From assembly GCF_023703085.1 (NCBI RefSeq), contig NZ_JAMQJY010000001.1, forward strand, positions 1,612,001-1,676,000: a DNA stretch of 64,000 nucleotides, read 5' to 3'. This document shows, in pieces, positions 17,451-26,610 of the stretch. The position numbers and the translations under genes were made by a program. Each line of letters begins with the position of its first letter. Position 1 is the stretch's first letter. Source of the DNA: Alkalicoccobacillus plakortidis. Lineage in GTDB: Bacteria > Bacillota > Bacilli > Bacillales > Bacillaceae_D. Below the pieces are notes generated by a model, which made no database searches, was not told the DNA's origin, and was given only the letters and a program-made list of their open reading frames with translations.

Positions 17451-18076
17451 CCTTCAACGCCTCCTGCTGGTGGAGTAGTCCCAGGGAATGGTTTGCCGAA
17501 CGTTGCCATAAACAAAGCATCACGATTTTTTGTTTCGCCAGCTGCATCCTCTGCGGTTGCTACAGATTTCAATTTATCAAATCCTTCTAGCTCGCGATCC
17601 ATGAACTGTGCGTTGATTTCCTCAGGATTAAACTCAACACTTTCGCCTTTTGTTTGAGCATTGATGTTAGGTCGAGTGAAAATTCCCTTTAGGCAAGCAA
17701 CCCATTCTTTTCTCCCACTCTGATATGTCTTTGCAAAAATAACAGCAACATATGGAGGATTGTCTTCAGCTCCCATCGCTGTGATGCCGTTCTTCGCTTC
17801 AAGACCTAGCAGCTTCTTTTTATCCTCAGTTGGGATTTTGTGAAATGCAGAAGTGACAGTTGTGTCTCCAGCAGATACAGCCATTTCAGCAATCTTATTC
17901 CCACCGTAAGCCTTAACAATTTCTTGCGGCATTTCAATCCCAATTGTCTGAGGAAATTCTACTTTCTCAATGTCTTCACCAGCTAGCATAATAGCTGTTC
18001 CTGAATCTGCTAATACTCCATAATAAAACTCGTCCACTCCTGTGGATGCTGTATAATTCTTTTGTTCTTCTGGCAC
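17447..18076 (-). CDS. Major tail protein (phi13 family)
   Basis: The 209-residue product forms the tail tube. N-terminal GVDEFYYGVLADSG, central AGDTTVTSAFHKIP and EDNPPYVAVIFAKTYQSGRK, and FTRPNINAQTKGESVEFNPE are typical of the phi13-type major tail protein. It is about the usual family length and lies between the tail-terminator-like gene and the tail chaperones. The C-terminal end (PGTTPPAGGVEG) is likely flexible. Confidence 0.85.
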   Translation of the reverse strand: MPEEQKNYTASTGVDEFYYGVLADSGTAIMLAGEDIEKVEFPQTIGIEMPQEIVKAYGGNKIAEMAVSAGDTTVTSAFHKIPTEDKKKLLGLEAKNGITAMGAEDNPPYVAVIFAKTYQSGRKEWVACLKGIFTRPNINAQTKGESVEFNPEEINAQFMDRELEGFDKLKSVATAEDAAGETKNRDALFMATFGKPFPGTTPPAGGVEG

Positions 18077-18089
18077 TTAAAGCCCTCCC

Positions 18090-18467
18090 TTAAATTACAT
18101 GCTTAACACCGCGGTACCTTCTGGCATCGCGGTAGATCTTTAAACCTTCGTCATATTCGTCAAGACCATCGCCACTTTGCCTGAATTCAAGACTGTCCCA
18201 TAAGACTTTTTCTATCGCTTCGGCAACAAGATCCCGATCTGTCAAACTGCTAGACCATACCTCAATTTGATAGAGATATCTTTTTGTGATCCATTTGTTG
18301 CCACCAAACGAATTAGGTGAAGGTGTCGTTATAGGATCAATGATGATGTAACATCCACTAAAATCACCCGTTGCGGGATACTTATAGAACTTGATCTGTG
18401 TATTCACATTGACCTTTTCTTTAATAACAGGATTAGCTGCCAATGCGTTGTAAATATCCCAATTCAT
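18090..18467 (-). CDS. Tail terminator/completion-like protein
   Basis: The 125-residue product (NWDIYNALAANPVIKEK, YLYQIEVWSSSLTDRDLVAE) resembles the small protein encoded just before the major tail protein in HK97/SPP1-like phages, which caps or completes the tail. The pattern of an N-terminal helix, a beta hairpin with IEVWSSS and a C-terminal strand ending in YRGVKH fits the Gp17/DUF3168-like fold. It overlaps the gp10-like gene upstream by four bases. The assignment rests on both pattern and synteny. Confidence 0.65.
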   Translation of the reverse strand: MNWDIYNALAANPVIKEKVNVNTQIKFYKYPATGDFSGCYIIIDPITTPSPNSFGGNKWITKRYLYQIEVWSSSLTDRDLVAEAIEKVLWDSLEFRQSGDGLDEYDEGLKIYRDARRYRGVKHVI

Positions 18468-18859
18468 TGGCGCATACCCCTTATGATCGCTTTCTTAACA
18501 GCATCACGATAAACTTTCTCTGAACTTTGCAAGGCTCGTGCAATGGCTCCTTTGGCTGATGGACTAGGGTTGCGAATCGTACCCCACTCATTCAAGTGGA
18601 TAATCCGGTACCGCCCTTTAGGACCACGCCAATGGATCTTAATTCGTACTTCTCCATTAACGTAATAAGGCTTAGAAACTGTAATCTCATTGATAGTAGT
18701 GCCAGTGTCCTTGTAAGGCATTAATTGACGCCTTAACTCCTGAGCAAAAAGCATTGCCCCTGATTCGACTGCGCGCTCTTTGATCTCTCTCATTCGTTTT
18801 TGCCCAAAACGACTCTCTAATTCAGCCAAGAGCTTCTTCATCCCTCTTACCTGGACCAC
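18464..18859 (-). CDS. HK97 gp10-like head-tail/tail component
   Basis: The 131-residue protein has the family look: an N-terminal helix (GMKKLLAELESRFGQKRMRE), a second helix with GAMLFAQELRRQ, the beta core (KIHWRGPKGRYRIIHLNEWG) and a terminal helix. HK97-gp10 proteins act at the head-tail joining step. It sits between the head-closure and tail-terminator-like genes, with start and stop overlaps. Confidence 0.8.
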   Translation of the reverse strand: MVQVRGMKKLLAELESRFGQKRMREIKERAVESGAMLFAQELRRQLMPYKDTGTTINEITVSKPYYVNGEVRIKIHWRGPKGRYRIIHLNEWGTIRNPSPSAKGAIARALQSSEKVYRDAVKKAIIRGMRQ

Positions 18860-19237
18860 TCATTTAACAAGCCCCGCGACAATGTCAATAAAACGTCTGT
18901 CTTGTAAATTAGGCTGCACCTTTTTGATGTTGTAGTGGTACCCTTGATAGTCCAAAGCATCCACCTCCAAGTAATGCAAATTGGAAGGCTTGTACTCAAA
19001 CTGAGGATCGCGGATCGTGATTGTGATATCTGATAGAGTGTTGTTTGCCTTAGCCTGTTCTAGATCTTTCAACCAGACTTGATCTACTTTTGCCCAACAA
19101 TTAAAAAGAGTCCTCTTCACGCTTTCACCTGGAAGGGGACCCTGATTAGGTTGATATTCAAAGAAGATAACTGGCGTTCTTAGATCGCCATTATGGACAC
19201 GTGGAGGTTTATATTCAAACTTCCTCATTAGGCTCAC
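18860..19237 (-). CDS. Head closure (head-tail adaptor) protein
   Basis: The 125-residue product (NGDLRTPVIFFEYQPNQGP, KRTLFNCWAKVDQVWLKDLE, DITITIRDPQFEY, VDALDYQGYHYNIKKVQPN) shows the pattern of the SPP1 gp16/head-tail joining family that plugs the connector after DNA packaging. It overlaps the upstream connector gene by 23 bases. Full length for the family. Confidence 0.8.
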   Translation of the reverse strand: MSLMRKFEYKPPRVHNGDLRTPVIFFEYQPNQGPLPGESVKRTLFNCWAKVDQVWLKDLEQAKANNTLSDITITIRDPQFEYKPSNLHYLEVDALDYQGYHYNIKKVQPNLQDRRFIDIVAGLVK

Positions 19238-19523
19238 CTATTTCATCTGGAAGTAAAGAAAGCGCAAAAGAATTAAGCTCAGCAATGAAATTATCCTCAA
19301 AGAATTCAACAGCATCGTTATACGAATACCTCGTTCTTTCAAAGACTAATTCCTTTCCTGTTTCGCTTTCCTCAATGTCGAAATCCCCACAAGAGCTTTT
19401 TATTCTATTATAAGAAAAAGACAGTAATCGTTTTATATTACTGTCCTCAGAACTATGAGATAAGCGCATGCGTTCTTTAAATTCGTCCACAATGGCAGGC
19501 GTGATTGATGATGTCCCCATCAA
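19215..19523 (-). CDS. Head-tail connector protein (gp6-like)
   Basis: The 102-residue, mostly helical protein (SITPAIVDEFKERMRL, SNIKRLLSFSYNRIKSSCGDF, YSYNDAVEFFEDNFIAELNSFAL) matches the DNA-packaging/gp6-like connector family that forms the ring under the portal. It lies directly after the capsid gene, the standard place. Start is at the ATG 19523 or the next codon. Confidence 0.75.
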   Translation of the reverse strand: MMGTSSITPAIVDEFKERMRLSHSSEDSNIKRLLSFSYNRIKSSCGDFDIEESETGKELVFERTRYSYNDAVEFFEDNFIAELNSFALSLLPDEIGEPNEEV

Positions 19524-19534
19524 AAGACACCTCC

Positions 19535-20698
19535 TTATGCTTCTACTGAATTATCTGTAGTAAAGCTGATATCCAAATCATACAATTCAGCAGTCTTATT
19601 ATCACTTGGCTTACCATTAGCAAACTGCTTGATTGTGTAAAGCATCGCATCCTCAATCGCTAATGTTTGATCGAATTTATTCGTTTTGTAACCACCGGCA
19701 ACAGCTGCAAGGTATTCACCAGAAACAAAGAATAAGGCTTTTTTCTCTGGAATCTCTTCAGACTCTACAGTCCTGATGTTAAATGGAAGAGCTGTTACCC
19801 ATTGACCGTTAGAAGTCTGAACAGTGTTACGAGCTTGTACACTAATTGCATCCACAGGATTGATTACCATTACGATACGATTTAGAACTTTACGAGATTT
19901 ACCTTTAGCGTTTACAGCTAAGGATTTAATTACGTCATGTAGTTCTCCTGCAATAACTTCGCCGTGTACTGATGGTTTGAATGTTAATACACCAATTGAA
20001 CTCTTATCTGTAACGGCACCGTTCTCTGCCACATCTTTCATTAATCCAATTGGTTCATTTTGAGATGGACCCTTACCATTTACATAACCGTATTCCAATC
20101 CAACTGAGTAAGACTCAACAAGTAAGACCCGAACATAACGTTCAACATACTCCGGACCAAGATCAAGCATATCTTTTGGAATAACAGCGAATGCTGTAAG
20201 CTTCAATTGTCCAATCTGCTCTTCAGTGAATGCTGCACTTACTTGTCCTTTAATCTCACCGAACAATTGACCCCATGCATAAGCTTTAGTTGGATCAGAT
20301 TTAATCCAACGTGTGACCGCTCCAAGATCTCTAATTCCAATTGCATCAAGTAGAGGGTGTGCTTCAATAAGATCCTCAAAAATACGCTCTTGTGTAGTGA
20401 TAGGAAGAATGGAGTCTTCATCAAAGCCACCAAATTCAATTGCTTCGTTGAAAAATTTCTTCTCTACAGAAGTTAAAACGTTTTGACCTCGTGCAGAAAG
20501 AACTTGAGCATCATGAGCATTGTTCCGCGCTTCATTGCTAATCTTTTCTGATAGATCATCCTGTAGTGCAGAGAACATATCTGTAAATGCAGCTTCCAAT
20601 TGTTCTGGTGTTGATTTTTCATCTTTCATAACGTTCATATACTCTTTTTTCTTCGCTTCAAAGTTCTCCATTTTCGTGCCATTTAACTTAATTGTCAT
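19535..20698 (-). CDS. HK97-fold major capsid protein
   Basis: The 387-residue protein has an N-terminal helical scaffold-like region (about 1-95, TPEQLEAAFTDMFSALQDDL) that the upstream protease should remove. The HK97 capsid fold follows: FGGFDEDSILPITTQERIFE, ERYVRVLLVESYSVGLEYGY (E-loop/spine side) and NRIVMVINPVDAISVQARN. The gene is preceded by GGAGGTAG and lies between the protease and connector genes. It is intact, with no GCTGG-type break. Confidence 0.9.
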   Translation of the reverse strand: MTIKLNGTKMENFEAKKKEYMNVMKDEKSTPEQLEAAFTDMFSALQDDLSEKISNEARNNAHDAQVLSARGQNVLTSVEKKFFNEAIEFGGFDEDSILPITTQERIFEDLIEAHPLLDAIGIRDLGAVTRWIKSDPTKAYAWGQLFGEIKGQVSAAFTEEQIGQLKLTAFAVIPKDMLDLGPEYVERYVRVLLVESYSVGLEYGYVNGKGPSQNEPIGLMKDVAENGAVTDKSSIGVLTFKPSVHGEVIAGELHDVIKSLAVNAKGKSRKVLNRIVMVINPVDAISVQARNTVQTSNGQWVTALPFNIRTVESEEIPEKKALFFVSGEYLAAVAGGYKTNKFDQTLAIEDAMLYTIKQFANGKPSDNKTAELYDLDISFTTDNSVEA

Positions 20699-20704
20699 TA
20701 ATAG

Positions 20705-21491
20705 CTACCTCCATTTTTTTATAAAATTAAAAGAGCCTCTCTCTTGTTCCGCTGTGTTAGCAGGTGTAGGAGAAGGCTCTTGATCTGGCTTTAATATATT
20801 TTTCAATTCGTTCATGATGCCTTGCTTATCTTCATTACTAAATGAATTTTGTTGCCCTGTTTGATCATCTGAAGGCTTAGAACCTTCTGAATTAGTAGCG
20901 AATCCTAGTTCTACGGCTTTCTTTGCGCTGAACCATGTCTCGTCATCAACCTTCTGTCGAATCTCATCACGGTCGATAGTAGCCTTTGTTTCGTAGATAT
21001 CAATAATACCTTCTTCAAGTTCTTCCAGAATATCTGCTTCTTTACGCATATCTCTTTTGGAACCCCATACAATGTTACTAGCTTCATGAATCATCATCAT
21101 AGAACCAAGGCCCATGATCAATTCGTCAGCTGCCATTGCAATAACGGAAGCAGCAGAACAAGCCCAACCATCCACAAAGATTGTTACTTTACCATTATGA
21201 CGCTTCAGGCGATTATAAATGGCAATACCCATAAATGCATCACCACCAGGGCTGTTTAAGTGAACAGTAATATCATGTCCAGCTGCATCATTTAATGCAC
21301 TGTCCATTTCGCTTGGCCGAGAAGCTGTCACTAAACCAAGAAAATCCAATCACACCATAAATCGTGATCTCACTCTTTTTTTCTTCTTTGTTATGGACTA
21401 CGTTAAACTTTTGTGGAATTTCTTTAAGTTGATTCACATACGTTTGATTCTTAAACGATTTAAAAAAATCATCTCTAGTCATTGCTCGCAT
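20705..21491 (-). CDS. ClpP-type prohead protease; one-base frame break at 21311-21316
   Basis: ClpP-like serine proteases mature the capsid in many HK97-like phages. The conserved segments are ITIYGVIGFSWFSD, VHLNSPGGDAFMGIAIYN, the nucleophile site GWACSAASVIAMAAD and the histidine site MMMIHEASNIVWG. The frame breaks where the plus strand reads CGCTTGGCC; CGCTGGCC would give SASEMDSALND and join the two frames into about 261 residues. The C-terminal tail is hydrophilic, as usual. The start at 21491 follows GGGGGTGAG, and the gene overlaps the corrected portal end. Confidence 0.85.
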
Positions 21492-22630
21492 TTTTATTCT
21501 CACCCCCTTCACTGGAATCTGCAGAACGATAATTTTTGGTTATAACAAACTTGTCCAAGCTCTGGATCATCGGCTTTCTCTTTACCAAACAAGACCCTAA
21601 CCTCATTTCTAGTAAATGTTCCTGAAGAAACAAGCTTGTCAACTGCTTCCGCATTGTTGATTAGGTCCCGTTCAGTCAAACCATAAACTTCTATCCGATC
21701 ACCCTTCAAATAATCTTCCTTTGTTAAAATCTTTGCGTTCAATTCGTCTTCAATCTTTTCATTGAACGGTTTAATGCAAAATTTCACGTATGCCTTGATA
21801 CTAGTTTCGTACTCAGCTAATTCACCATGGATTAATGCCACCGGTATACCTAAAATGTTTGCTACATCATTTGTTAGTGATTTTTTTAGCTTAGTTAGTT
21901 CCTCGATAGATTGGCCATTGTGCTCCCCACTCGCAATCTCATCATACTCAAACCCTTTTAACTTAGGTACAAGAGCAATTGTTGCACTTTTAAATGACTT
22001 GAAAAGCTTATCGATAAATTCCTGTAGCCTAGATAAAGTTTTATCATCAAGGGATTGAGTAGATGAAATACCTACTGTTCCTCTAATCTGATTATTCCTT
22101 AATGATACTTCTAATTTACGGCTGAATAATTCAGCGAAATCATCAAACATTCCATTCATAAACTTTGTGAGTTTTTCATTGTTATGAGTGATATGAATGA
22201 CTTCATCCATTGGAAAAGAACGATTATAGGTGTAATCTTTAATTGTCACATCTGTGAATATATCAGGGTATACCGCATACTCTATACGCTCAAAACTGTC
22301 TACTATTAATAGATCATCTGAATCAGTTTTAATTACTAATACTTCATTTTCGAAAATCAGCTTATGGGTGAATCGTTGCCAAAAATCAGCAGCATTTTGA
22401 TCAGAATTTGGTCTGACATTCAGAAGGTAATGCCAATCATCAATTTGACGCTTACCGTTCTGCATAATCCTATAATCAGATTGTGCAATAGATCTTCCTA
22501 TAAAATTAATGCATGTTTCTAAAGCGATTTTTTTTAAATACGCCCTATGACTAGTTTCAGACGTAAAATCTAAATCAAACATTGATTCTAATTCTTTGTT
22601 TCTTCTCAACACAGTATCTAACCAGCTCAT
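21475..22630 (-). CDS. Portal protein (HK97 family); one-base frame break at 21555-21560
   Basis: The portal dodecamer is the DNA gate of the head. The sequence contains LLNVRPNSDQNAADFWQRF, IRGTVGISSTQSLDDK, EYDEIASGEHNGQSIEELTK and ILGIPVALIHGE, all characteristic of the family. At the end, the given frame stops at 21509 after an aberrant tail, because GAGCTTGGAC replaces GAGCTGGAC. Removing one base gives ELDKFVITKNYRSADSS and a stop at 21475, for 384 residues in all. The late position of the break means most of the protein is unaffected. Confidence 0.88.
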
Positions 22631-22651
22631 TTTTTCTTCCTCACCCCCTCA

Positions 22652-24334
22652 CTAAAAATTAAGAGCCTCTAATGCATCAAATGATGTATCAATATTTTCA
22701 TCTATTAATTCATTCGCTCGATATAAAGCGTGAACGAATGCCTGGAAACCATCTGTTTTCCTTTTTACTTCTTCTTTTTTCAAGAACTGTTTACCGGCTT
22801 GAGTTTCTTTTACGTAAACATTGTTTGTATACCAACGCATCAAAGGATTATCACCAAATATAAAACGGTGATTAGCAAATCCATCTTCCACACGAGGAGC
22901 AAGTAATGGGTGAATGCTTGATGGTCTGCGTATTGCTTCAACCTCGAATCCTTCAGCTTCAAGTAAAGGTCTTAAAATATCTAATTTATAATTATCGGCA
23001 ATGATTTTTTCAACTCCGTATTCTTCACGCGCATGTATAAACCAATTAACAATGTGAGCCGGATTAAGAGATGGCTCATCGACCACTTTCATTAACCCCA
23101 GTCTCTCCCACTCTCTAATTGGTGCCTTCTTGCCAGTGCCAGTATCGTTAGCGCTGTTGGAGTAGCCATAATGCACATCAACAAAATTCTTAATTGCAAA
23201 ACTAAACGTTTTGAATGCAAACTCATCACCCTTTTTAAATAAAAGGCCACAAGCTGAGAAATCTCTTACGCTACCAAAGTCTAAAGAACCAATTGGCTTT
23301 GTGTTCAATTCAAAGAAAGGACGATCCGTTGCGTATAACTCTTTAGTGCTAGCAACTGAATTTTCCGTATTATCCATAATGAAGTTCATACGTTTTGTCA
23401 CGAACGCTGAATAACCAGATGGGTTGTTGGCTATCTTTTTATACTCCTTAAGAACTGTATTAAATAGGCGTTTACCTCTTTTATTTAAAGGCTGTTGAAA
23501 CGCCGGATTAGCTTTTTCCCATTGTGTGGGATCATTCATTTCTTCTAGATCATCAAGCTCACAGATATAAGGGAAAATACCCTCAAAAGGAATCGTCCCA
23601 TTTAAAATGTCTTCACATTCACGGAATTTAATATCAAAATAACCATCACGAATGAAACCTTTAGTTCCTATGAAAAATTGGCGGCCGCAATCAACTTTTC
23701 CAAGACCCCCTGAAAAAACATCGACAATCTCAGCTGATTCCATTTCATGATACTCATCGTAGATAACGGCACCTTCACGCCCGCCATCTTGTGAGCTTGC
23801 ATTGCTTGTCTTATATTCAAATACAGACTGTGTCTCTAAACCTGTAATACTACTTTTATAGGCTTCAAATTCTTCTGTTAAGTCTTCGTTACCGTTCTTA
23901 CTAATTGTCCTATAACACTCTAAGAAACTCCTTTTTGCTTGCTTCTCTGAGTTAGCTACAATCGACACATCATAGTAATCGATGCCATGTAGTGAGCTAA
24001 TGAAATAGTTAGCCAATGTTGAAATGAATCCGTTCTTTCCTCCCCCACGACCCATGTTGATCGTAAAATCATCGAAAACCGGTTCATCATCTTCTTTTCT
24101 AAACAAAAAAATGAATGGGGCTATAAAAGTCTCCCATTCATCTAATTCAAAGTACCAGCTTTCGCTGAACTCTATATAATTTTCTATTTGCTCATCGTTG
24201 AAATAATATAGATCGTCTTTAGGTAAAATTTCCTTTTCAATCAAACAAATTAACTGGATACGTTTTTTATTAAGTAGGAGCTTGCCTACTTTCCACTTGT
24301 GAATGTATTCCTCTACATATTTGTTATGCAGCAT
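22652..24334 (-). CDS. terL: Terminase large subunit
   Basis: This 560-residue motor/nuclease packages DNA into the prohead. The ATPase part has INMGRGGGKNGFIS (Walker A-like), GAVIYDEYHEME (Walker B with catalytic glutamate) and the coupling motif FFIGTKGFIRDG. The nuclease part has GSLDFGSVRDFSACG and KIIADNYKLDILRPL carrying acidic metal ligands. This is the Terminase_1 family used by HK97-type cos phages. It is intact and four bases from the small-subunit gene. Confidence 0.92.
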   Translation of the reverse strand: MLHNKYVEEYIHKWKVGKLLLNKKRIQLICLIEKEILPKDDLYYFNDEQIENYIEFSESWYFELDEWETFIAPFIFLFRKEDDEPVFDDFTINMGRGGGKNGFISTLANYFISSLHGIDYYDVSIVANSEKQAKRSFLECYRTISKNGNEDLTEEFEAYKSSITGLETQSVFEYKTSNASSQDGGREGAVIYDEYHEMESAEIVDVFSGGLGKVDCGRQFFIGTKGFIRDGYFDIKFRECEDILNGTIPFEGIFPYICELDDLEEMNDPTQWEKANPAFQQPLNKRGKRLFNTVLKEYKKIANNPSGYSAFVTKRMNFIMDNTENSVASTKELYATDRPFFELNTKPIGSLDFGSVRDFSACGLLFKKGDEFAFKTFSFAIKNFVDVHYGYSNSANDTGTGKKAPIREWERLGLMKVVDEPSLNPAHIVNWFIHAREEYGVEKIIADNYKLDILRPLLEAEGFEVEAIRRPSSIHPLLAPRVEDGFANHRFIFGDNPLMRWYTNNVYVKETQAGKQFLKKEEVKRKTDGFQAFVHALYRANELIDENIDTSFDALEALNF

Positions 24335-24337
24335 AAG

Positions 24338-24886
24338 CTATCGACCTAGTAATTTAGATTTACGATCCAATTTCTTTTTAGGTAGTAGTTCAGTTAATTG
24401 TTGAATGATTGATTGATACGTTTTATCTCGATTGTCGTAGTTATCAACTATTGGTCTTTTACGATCATAAGGCACCTGGTTATTACTTTGAGAAAACTTT
24501 TCATACTCGCCATTCTCCAGGATGTCTTTCCAGTTGTCGTCGAGTAGGATCCGCAGTCGTGCAGCTTGGATGATTAGTCCTTCCACAACATTGAGTTGGT
24601 CCCGCGGTATTTCATTAAATATTTTCTGCAACCTATCAACTTCTTCATCGACTCGATGCTCCATATCGTCAATTCTATCGTTTAACAGATAAAGTAAAGA
24701 TACATCCAAAGCAGTGGAAATTCTAATCAACACATCCAAGCTAGGGGAATTTGTACCCTTCTCAATACTTGAATAGTAATTTGAGGAAACCTTAGCTTTC
24801 TTAGCAAATTCAACCTGTGTTAATTTTAATTCCTTTCGTTTTTCCTTCATGCGAAACCCAACTTTTTGCTTGTCCAAACTAATCAC
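24338..24886 (-). CDS. P27-type terminase small subunit fused to an N-terminal XRE helix-turn-helix
   Basis: Residues 8-70 are an XRE-type HTH (MKEKRKELKLTQVEFAKKAK, SSIEKGTNSPSLDVLIRIS). Residues about 85-175 resemble the P27 small terminase family (LNVVEGLIIQAARLRILLDD, QVPYDRKRPIVDNYDNRDK, YQSIIQQLTELLP). Small terminases recognise cos/pac DNA. Here the dedicated HTH appears to have come from a repressor-like protein. The two parts are in one frame with no sign of a break. The gene abuts the large-subunit gene and the candidate cos region upstream. Confidence 0.75.
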   Translation of the reverse strand: MISLDKQKVGFRMKEKRKELKLTQVEFAKKAKVSSNYYSSIEKGTNSPSLDVLIRISTALDVSLLYLLNDRIDDMEHRVDEEVDRLQKIFNEIPRDQLNVVEGLIIQAARLRILLDDNWKDILENGEYEKFSQSNNQVPYDRKRPIVDNYDNRDKTYQSIIQQLTELLPKKKLDRKSKLLGR

Positions 24887-24894
24887 CTTCTTTC

Positions 24895-25020
24895 TATAAT
24901 CGACCTAGGGGGTAGGGAGGGTATCAAATTCGTGTCACATCTGCTTAATTGAACCCCTGCACCGGTTCCCCTGTCACCGGAAACTGCAAAACTTTTTACC
25001 CGGGGGGACCCAACATCTCC
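24895..25020. other. Candidate cos/packaging site
   Basis: This non-coding stretch between the small terminase and the terminator of the HNH-side unit is more GC-rich than its surroundings. It holds a purine block GGGGGTAGGGAGGG, paired ACCGG elements (CACCGGTTCC and CACCGGAAAC) and ACCCGGGGGGACCC. Phages with an HNH gene next to P27 terminase normally use cos ends located here. The exact cut site cannot be read from the sequence. Confidence 0.4.
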
Positions 25021-25022
25021 AC

Positions 25023-25052
25023 TAAAAAAAGACTATCCACATTGATAGCCTC
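25023..25052 (-). terminator. Terminator after the 25064 gene
   Basis: On the minus strand GGCTATC-AATG-TGGATAGTC is followed by seven T. It ends the HNH/25064 transcript before the cos candidate. Confidence 0.75.
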
Positions 25053-25063
25053 TTTGTCAATCG

Positions 25064-25486
25064 TTATAACTCTAACCTTTTAATTAAAGCGTCTAGTGAC
25101 TTTTCAATCAATGATGAAATTTTGTAATTATCTTGTTTCTCTTCCAGTCTAACGAGCATTCCATCACTAAACTTTAAATCAAGAACTCTTTTTGCATTTT
25201 TTTGAATGGTTAATGATTCAACCTTCATCTCTGATAAGTCTTTGAATTTAAGTGTTACATTCATATTCATATCAAAATTAACCCTTATCATTTTATCTCT
25301 ACCAAAGAAATAGAGTATGTGATGATTAATATCTTCTTTGTAATCCTTAGGGAAAAATATATAATCATCTTTATCCTCTAAGAACTTTTTAAAGTTAGTC
25401 ATCATTAAATCATATTCGTGTTCTGTGAAGATCCCATCTGGATATATCAAATCCAAATACTCTTCAATAAGATTCTTGTTTTCCAT
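25064..25486 (-). CDS. Hypothetical protein between HNH and cos
   Basis: Not recognised. The 140-residue product (from MENKNLIEEYLDLIYP) has an acidic N-terminal helix region and a central beta part (MIRVNFDMNMNVTLKFKDL, VLDLKFSDGMLVRLEE), ending in a helix (LIEKSLDALIKRLEL). There is no signal peptide or membrane segment. The start at 25486 follows an excellent AAGGAGGTG. It is an accessory gene inserted between HNH and the terminase, and its own terminator follows. Confidence 0.6.
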   Translation of the reverse strand: MENKNLIEEYLDLIYPDGIFTEHEYDLMMTNFKKFLEDKDDYIFFPKDYKEDINHHILYFFGRDKMIRVNFDMNMNVTLKFKDLSEMKVESLTIQKNAKRVLDLKFSDGMLVRLEEKQDNYKISSLIEKSLDALIKRLEL

Positions 25487-25552
25487 ATTTTCACCTCCTT
25501 CTTTATAATTCGACATAAAAGTAAATTTCCTTTAATTTTATTTATTCTCAAA

Positions 25553-25894
25553 CTACCACAATTCATCATCCCATTTCTTTTTCTTGCTAGGCTTGAATCC
25601 TTTGCCATGTACTTTGTTATGACACGCCAGACACAATGTCTCAAGGTTATCAAGCATCAACGCAAGCTTAGGATACTGTTCGATCTCATACTTATGATGG
25701 ACGTTCAGCTCGATTAACTTACGCTCACCATCAACCTTCTTGCTATCCACATGAACACGACCCTGACGCTTGCACTCTTGGCATTCATAGTTGTCACGCT
25801 CTAATGCTTCAAGTCTTAATGACTCCCAATCCTTTGAGCGATAGAATTGTTTCTTTTGATTGTCCGATTTATACTCATCACCTATAATAATCAC
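25553..25894 (-). CDS. HNH endonuclease
   Basis: The 113-residue nuclease has the zinc-type HNH motif: RDNYECQECKRQG, then LNVHHKYEIEQYP (catalytic HH) and NLETLCLACHNKVHG. HNH proteins encoded beside terminase are needed for specific cos cleavage in HK97-like phages. GTG 25894 is the likely start; its ribosome site is weak. It supports a cos-type packaging mechanism. Confidence 0.85.
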   Translation of the reverse strand: MIIIGDEYKSDNQKKQFYRSKDWESLRLEALERDNYECQECKRQGRVHVDSKKVDGERKLIELNVHHKYEIEQYPKLALMLDNLETLCLACHNKVHGKGFKPSKKKKWDDELW

Positions 25895-25973
25895 AATTAC
25901 AAATCAACTCTCTAATAGAATACTTTAAGCAAGCATCTTATAACTTCACATTTCTTCATTCATTTAAGTTCAA

Positions 25974-26002
25974 TAAAAAAAGAGTACCGTATTTGGCACT
26001 CT
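25974..26002 (-). terminator. Terminator after kwaA
   Basis: On the minus strand AGAGTGCC-AAATAC-GGTACTCT is followed by seven T. With the hairpin at 27618-27648 it brackets the two-gene Kiwa cassette. Confidence 0.8.
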
Positions 26003-26010
26003 GAAATTAT

Positions 26011-26592
26011 TTATACTGTTTTTTGTTTTCGAGTATTTTGCTCTTTTTTTACTATAAATAAATTATCACCTAATTCTCTACACCATATTTCTTTATCTTT
26101 ATTTTTTCTTAATTCATATAAAGATAAATTCGAGATTATAGTCCTTCCTGTTTCACACTTGTATATATTGTAGCCAAAGAACAAGAAGAGAGGATTAAGA
26201 TACACTAAGTTATTTTTCACATAGATGAACCCTAACAAAAAGAATAATCCGGCATTCACCAAAAGACTATTTGGACTATTGATATCTATTGATAAAAGCG
26301 GAACCAAATAAGTTACAACATAACTTAATAGATTATCCTCAGTCCCTGTGATCTCACTAAATTTCTCTTTTATATTTGGTTTTCTCTTTATAATAATCAG
26401 TACACTAAAAATTGATATAACTATTAAGAAAAATATAGATGACCAGAACAAACTTTCAGCTAAGTTATTGAACTTTAATATATCTTTAAAACTGCTCCAA
26501 GAAATAAAGATCTGAAAATTATCTAGTATTAATAAAAGATAAAGTGGAAAGAAAGATGAAATGTATAAACCTGCTCTATAGGTTTTAGTCAT
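26011..26592 (-). CDS. kwaA: KwaA-like membrane protein of a Kiwa anti-phage system
   Basis: In Kiwa, KwaA is the four-helix membrane partner and KwaB the DUF4868 effector. This 193-residue protein has four hydrophobic helices (about residues 8-30, 46-68, 88-106 and 114-135) and a polar C-terminal domain with NPLFLFFGYNIYKCETGR and WCRELGDNLFIVKK. The N-terminal YISSFFPLYLLLILDN fits KwaA proteins. It starts 18 bases after the KwaB-like gene, on the same transcript. The order kwaB-kwaA is reversed from the best-known kwaA-kwaB arrangement. Identity rests on topology, pattern and partner. Confidence 0.7.
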   Translation of the reverse strand: MTKTYRAGLYISSFFPLYLLLILDNFQIFISWSSFKDILKFNNLAESLFWSSIFFLIVISIFSVLIIIKRKPNIKEKFSEITGTEDNLLSYVVTYLVPLLSIDINSPNSLLVNAGLFFLLGFIYVKNNLVYLNPLFLFFGYNIYKCETGRTIISNLSLYELRKNKDKEIWCRELGDNLFIVKKEQNTRKQKTV

Positions 26593-26610
26593 TACTTCAC
26601 CTCATTTTTA

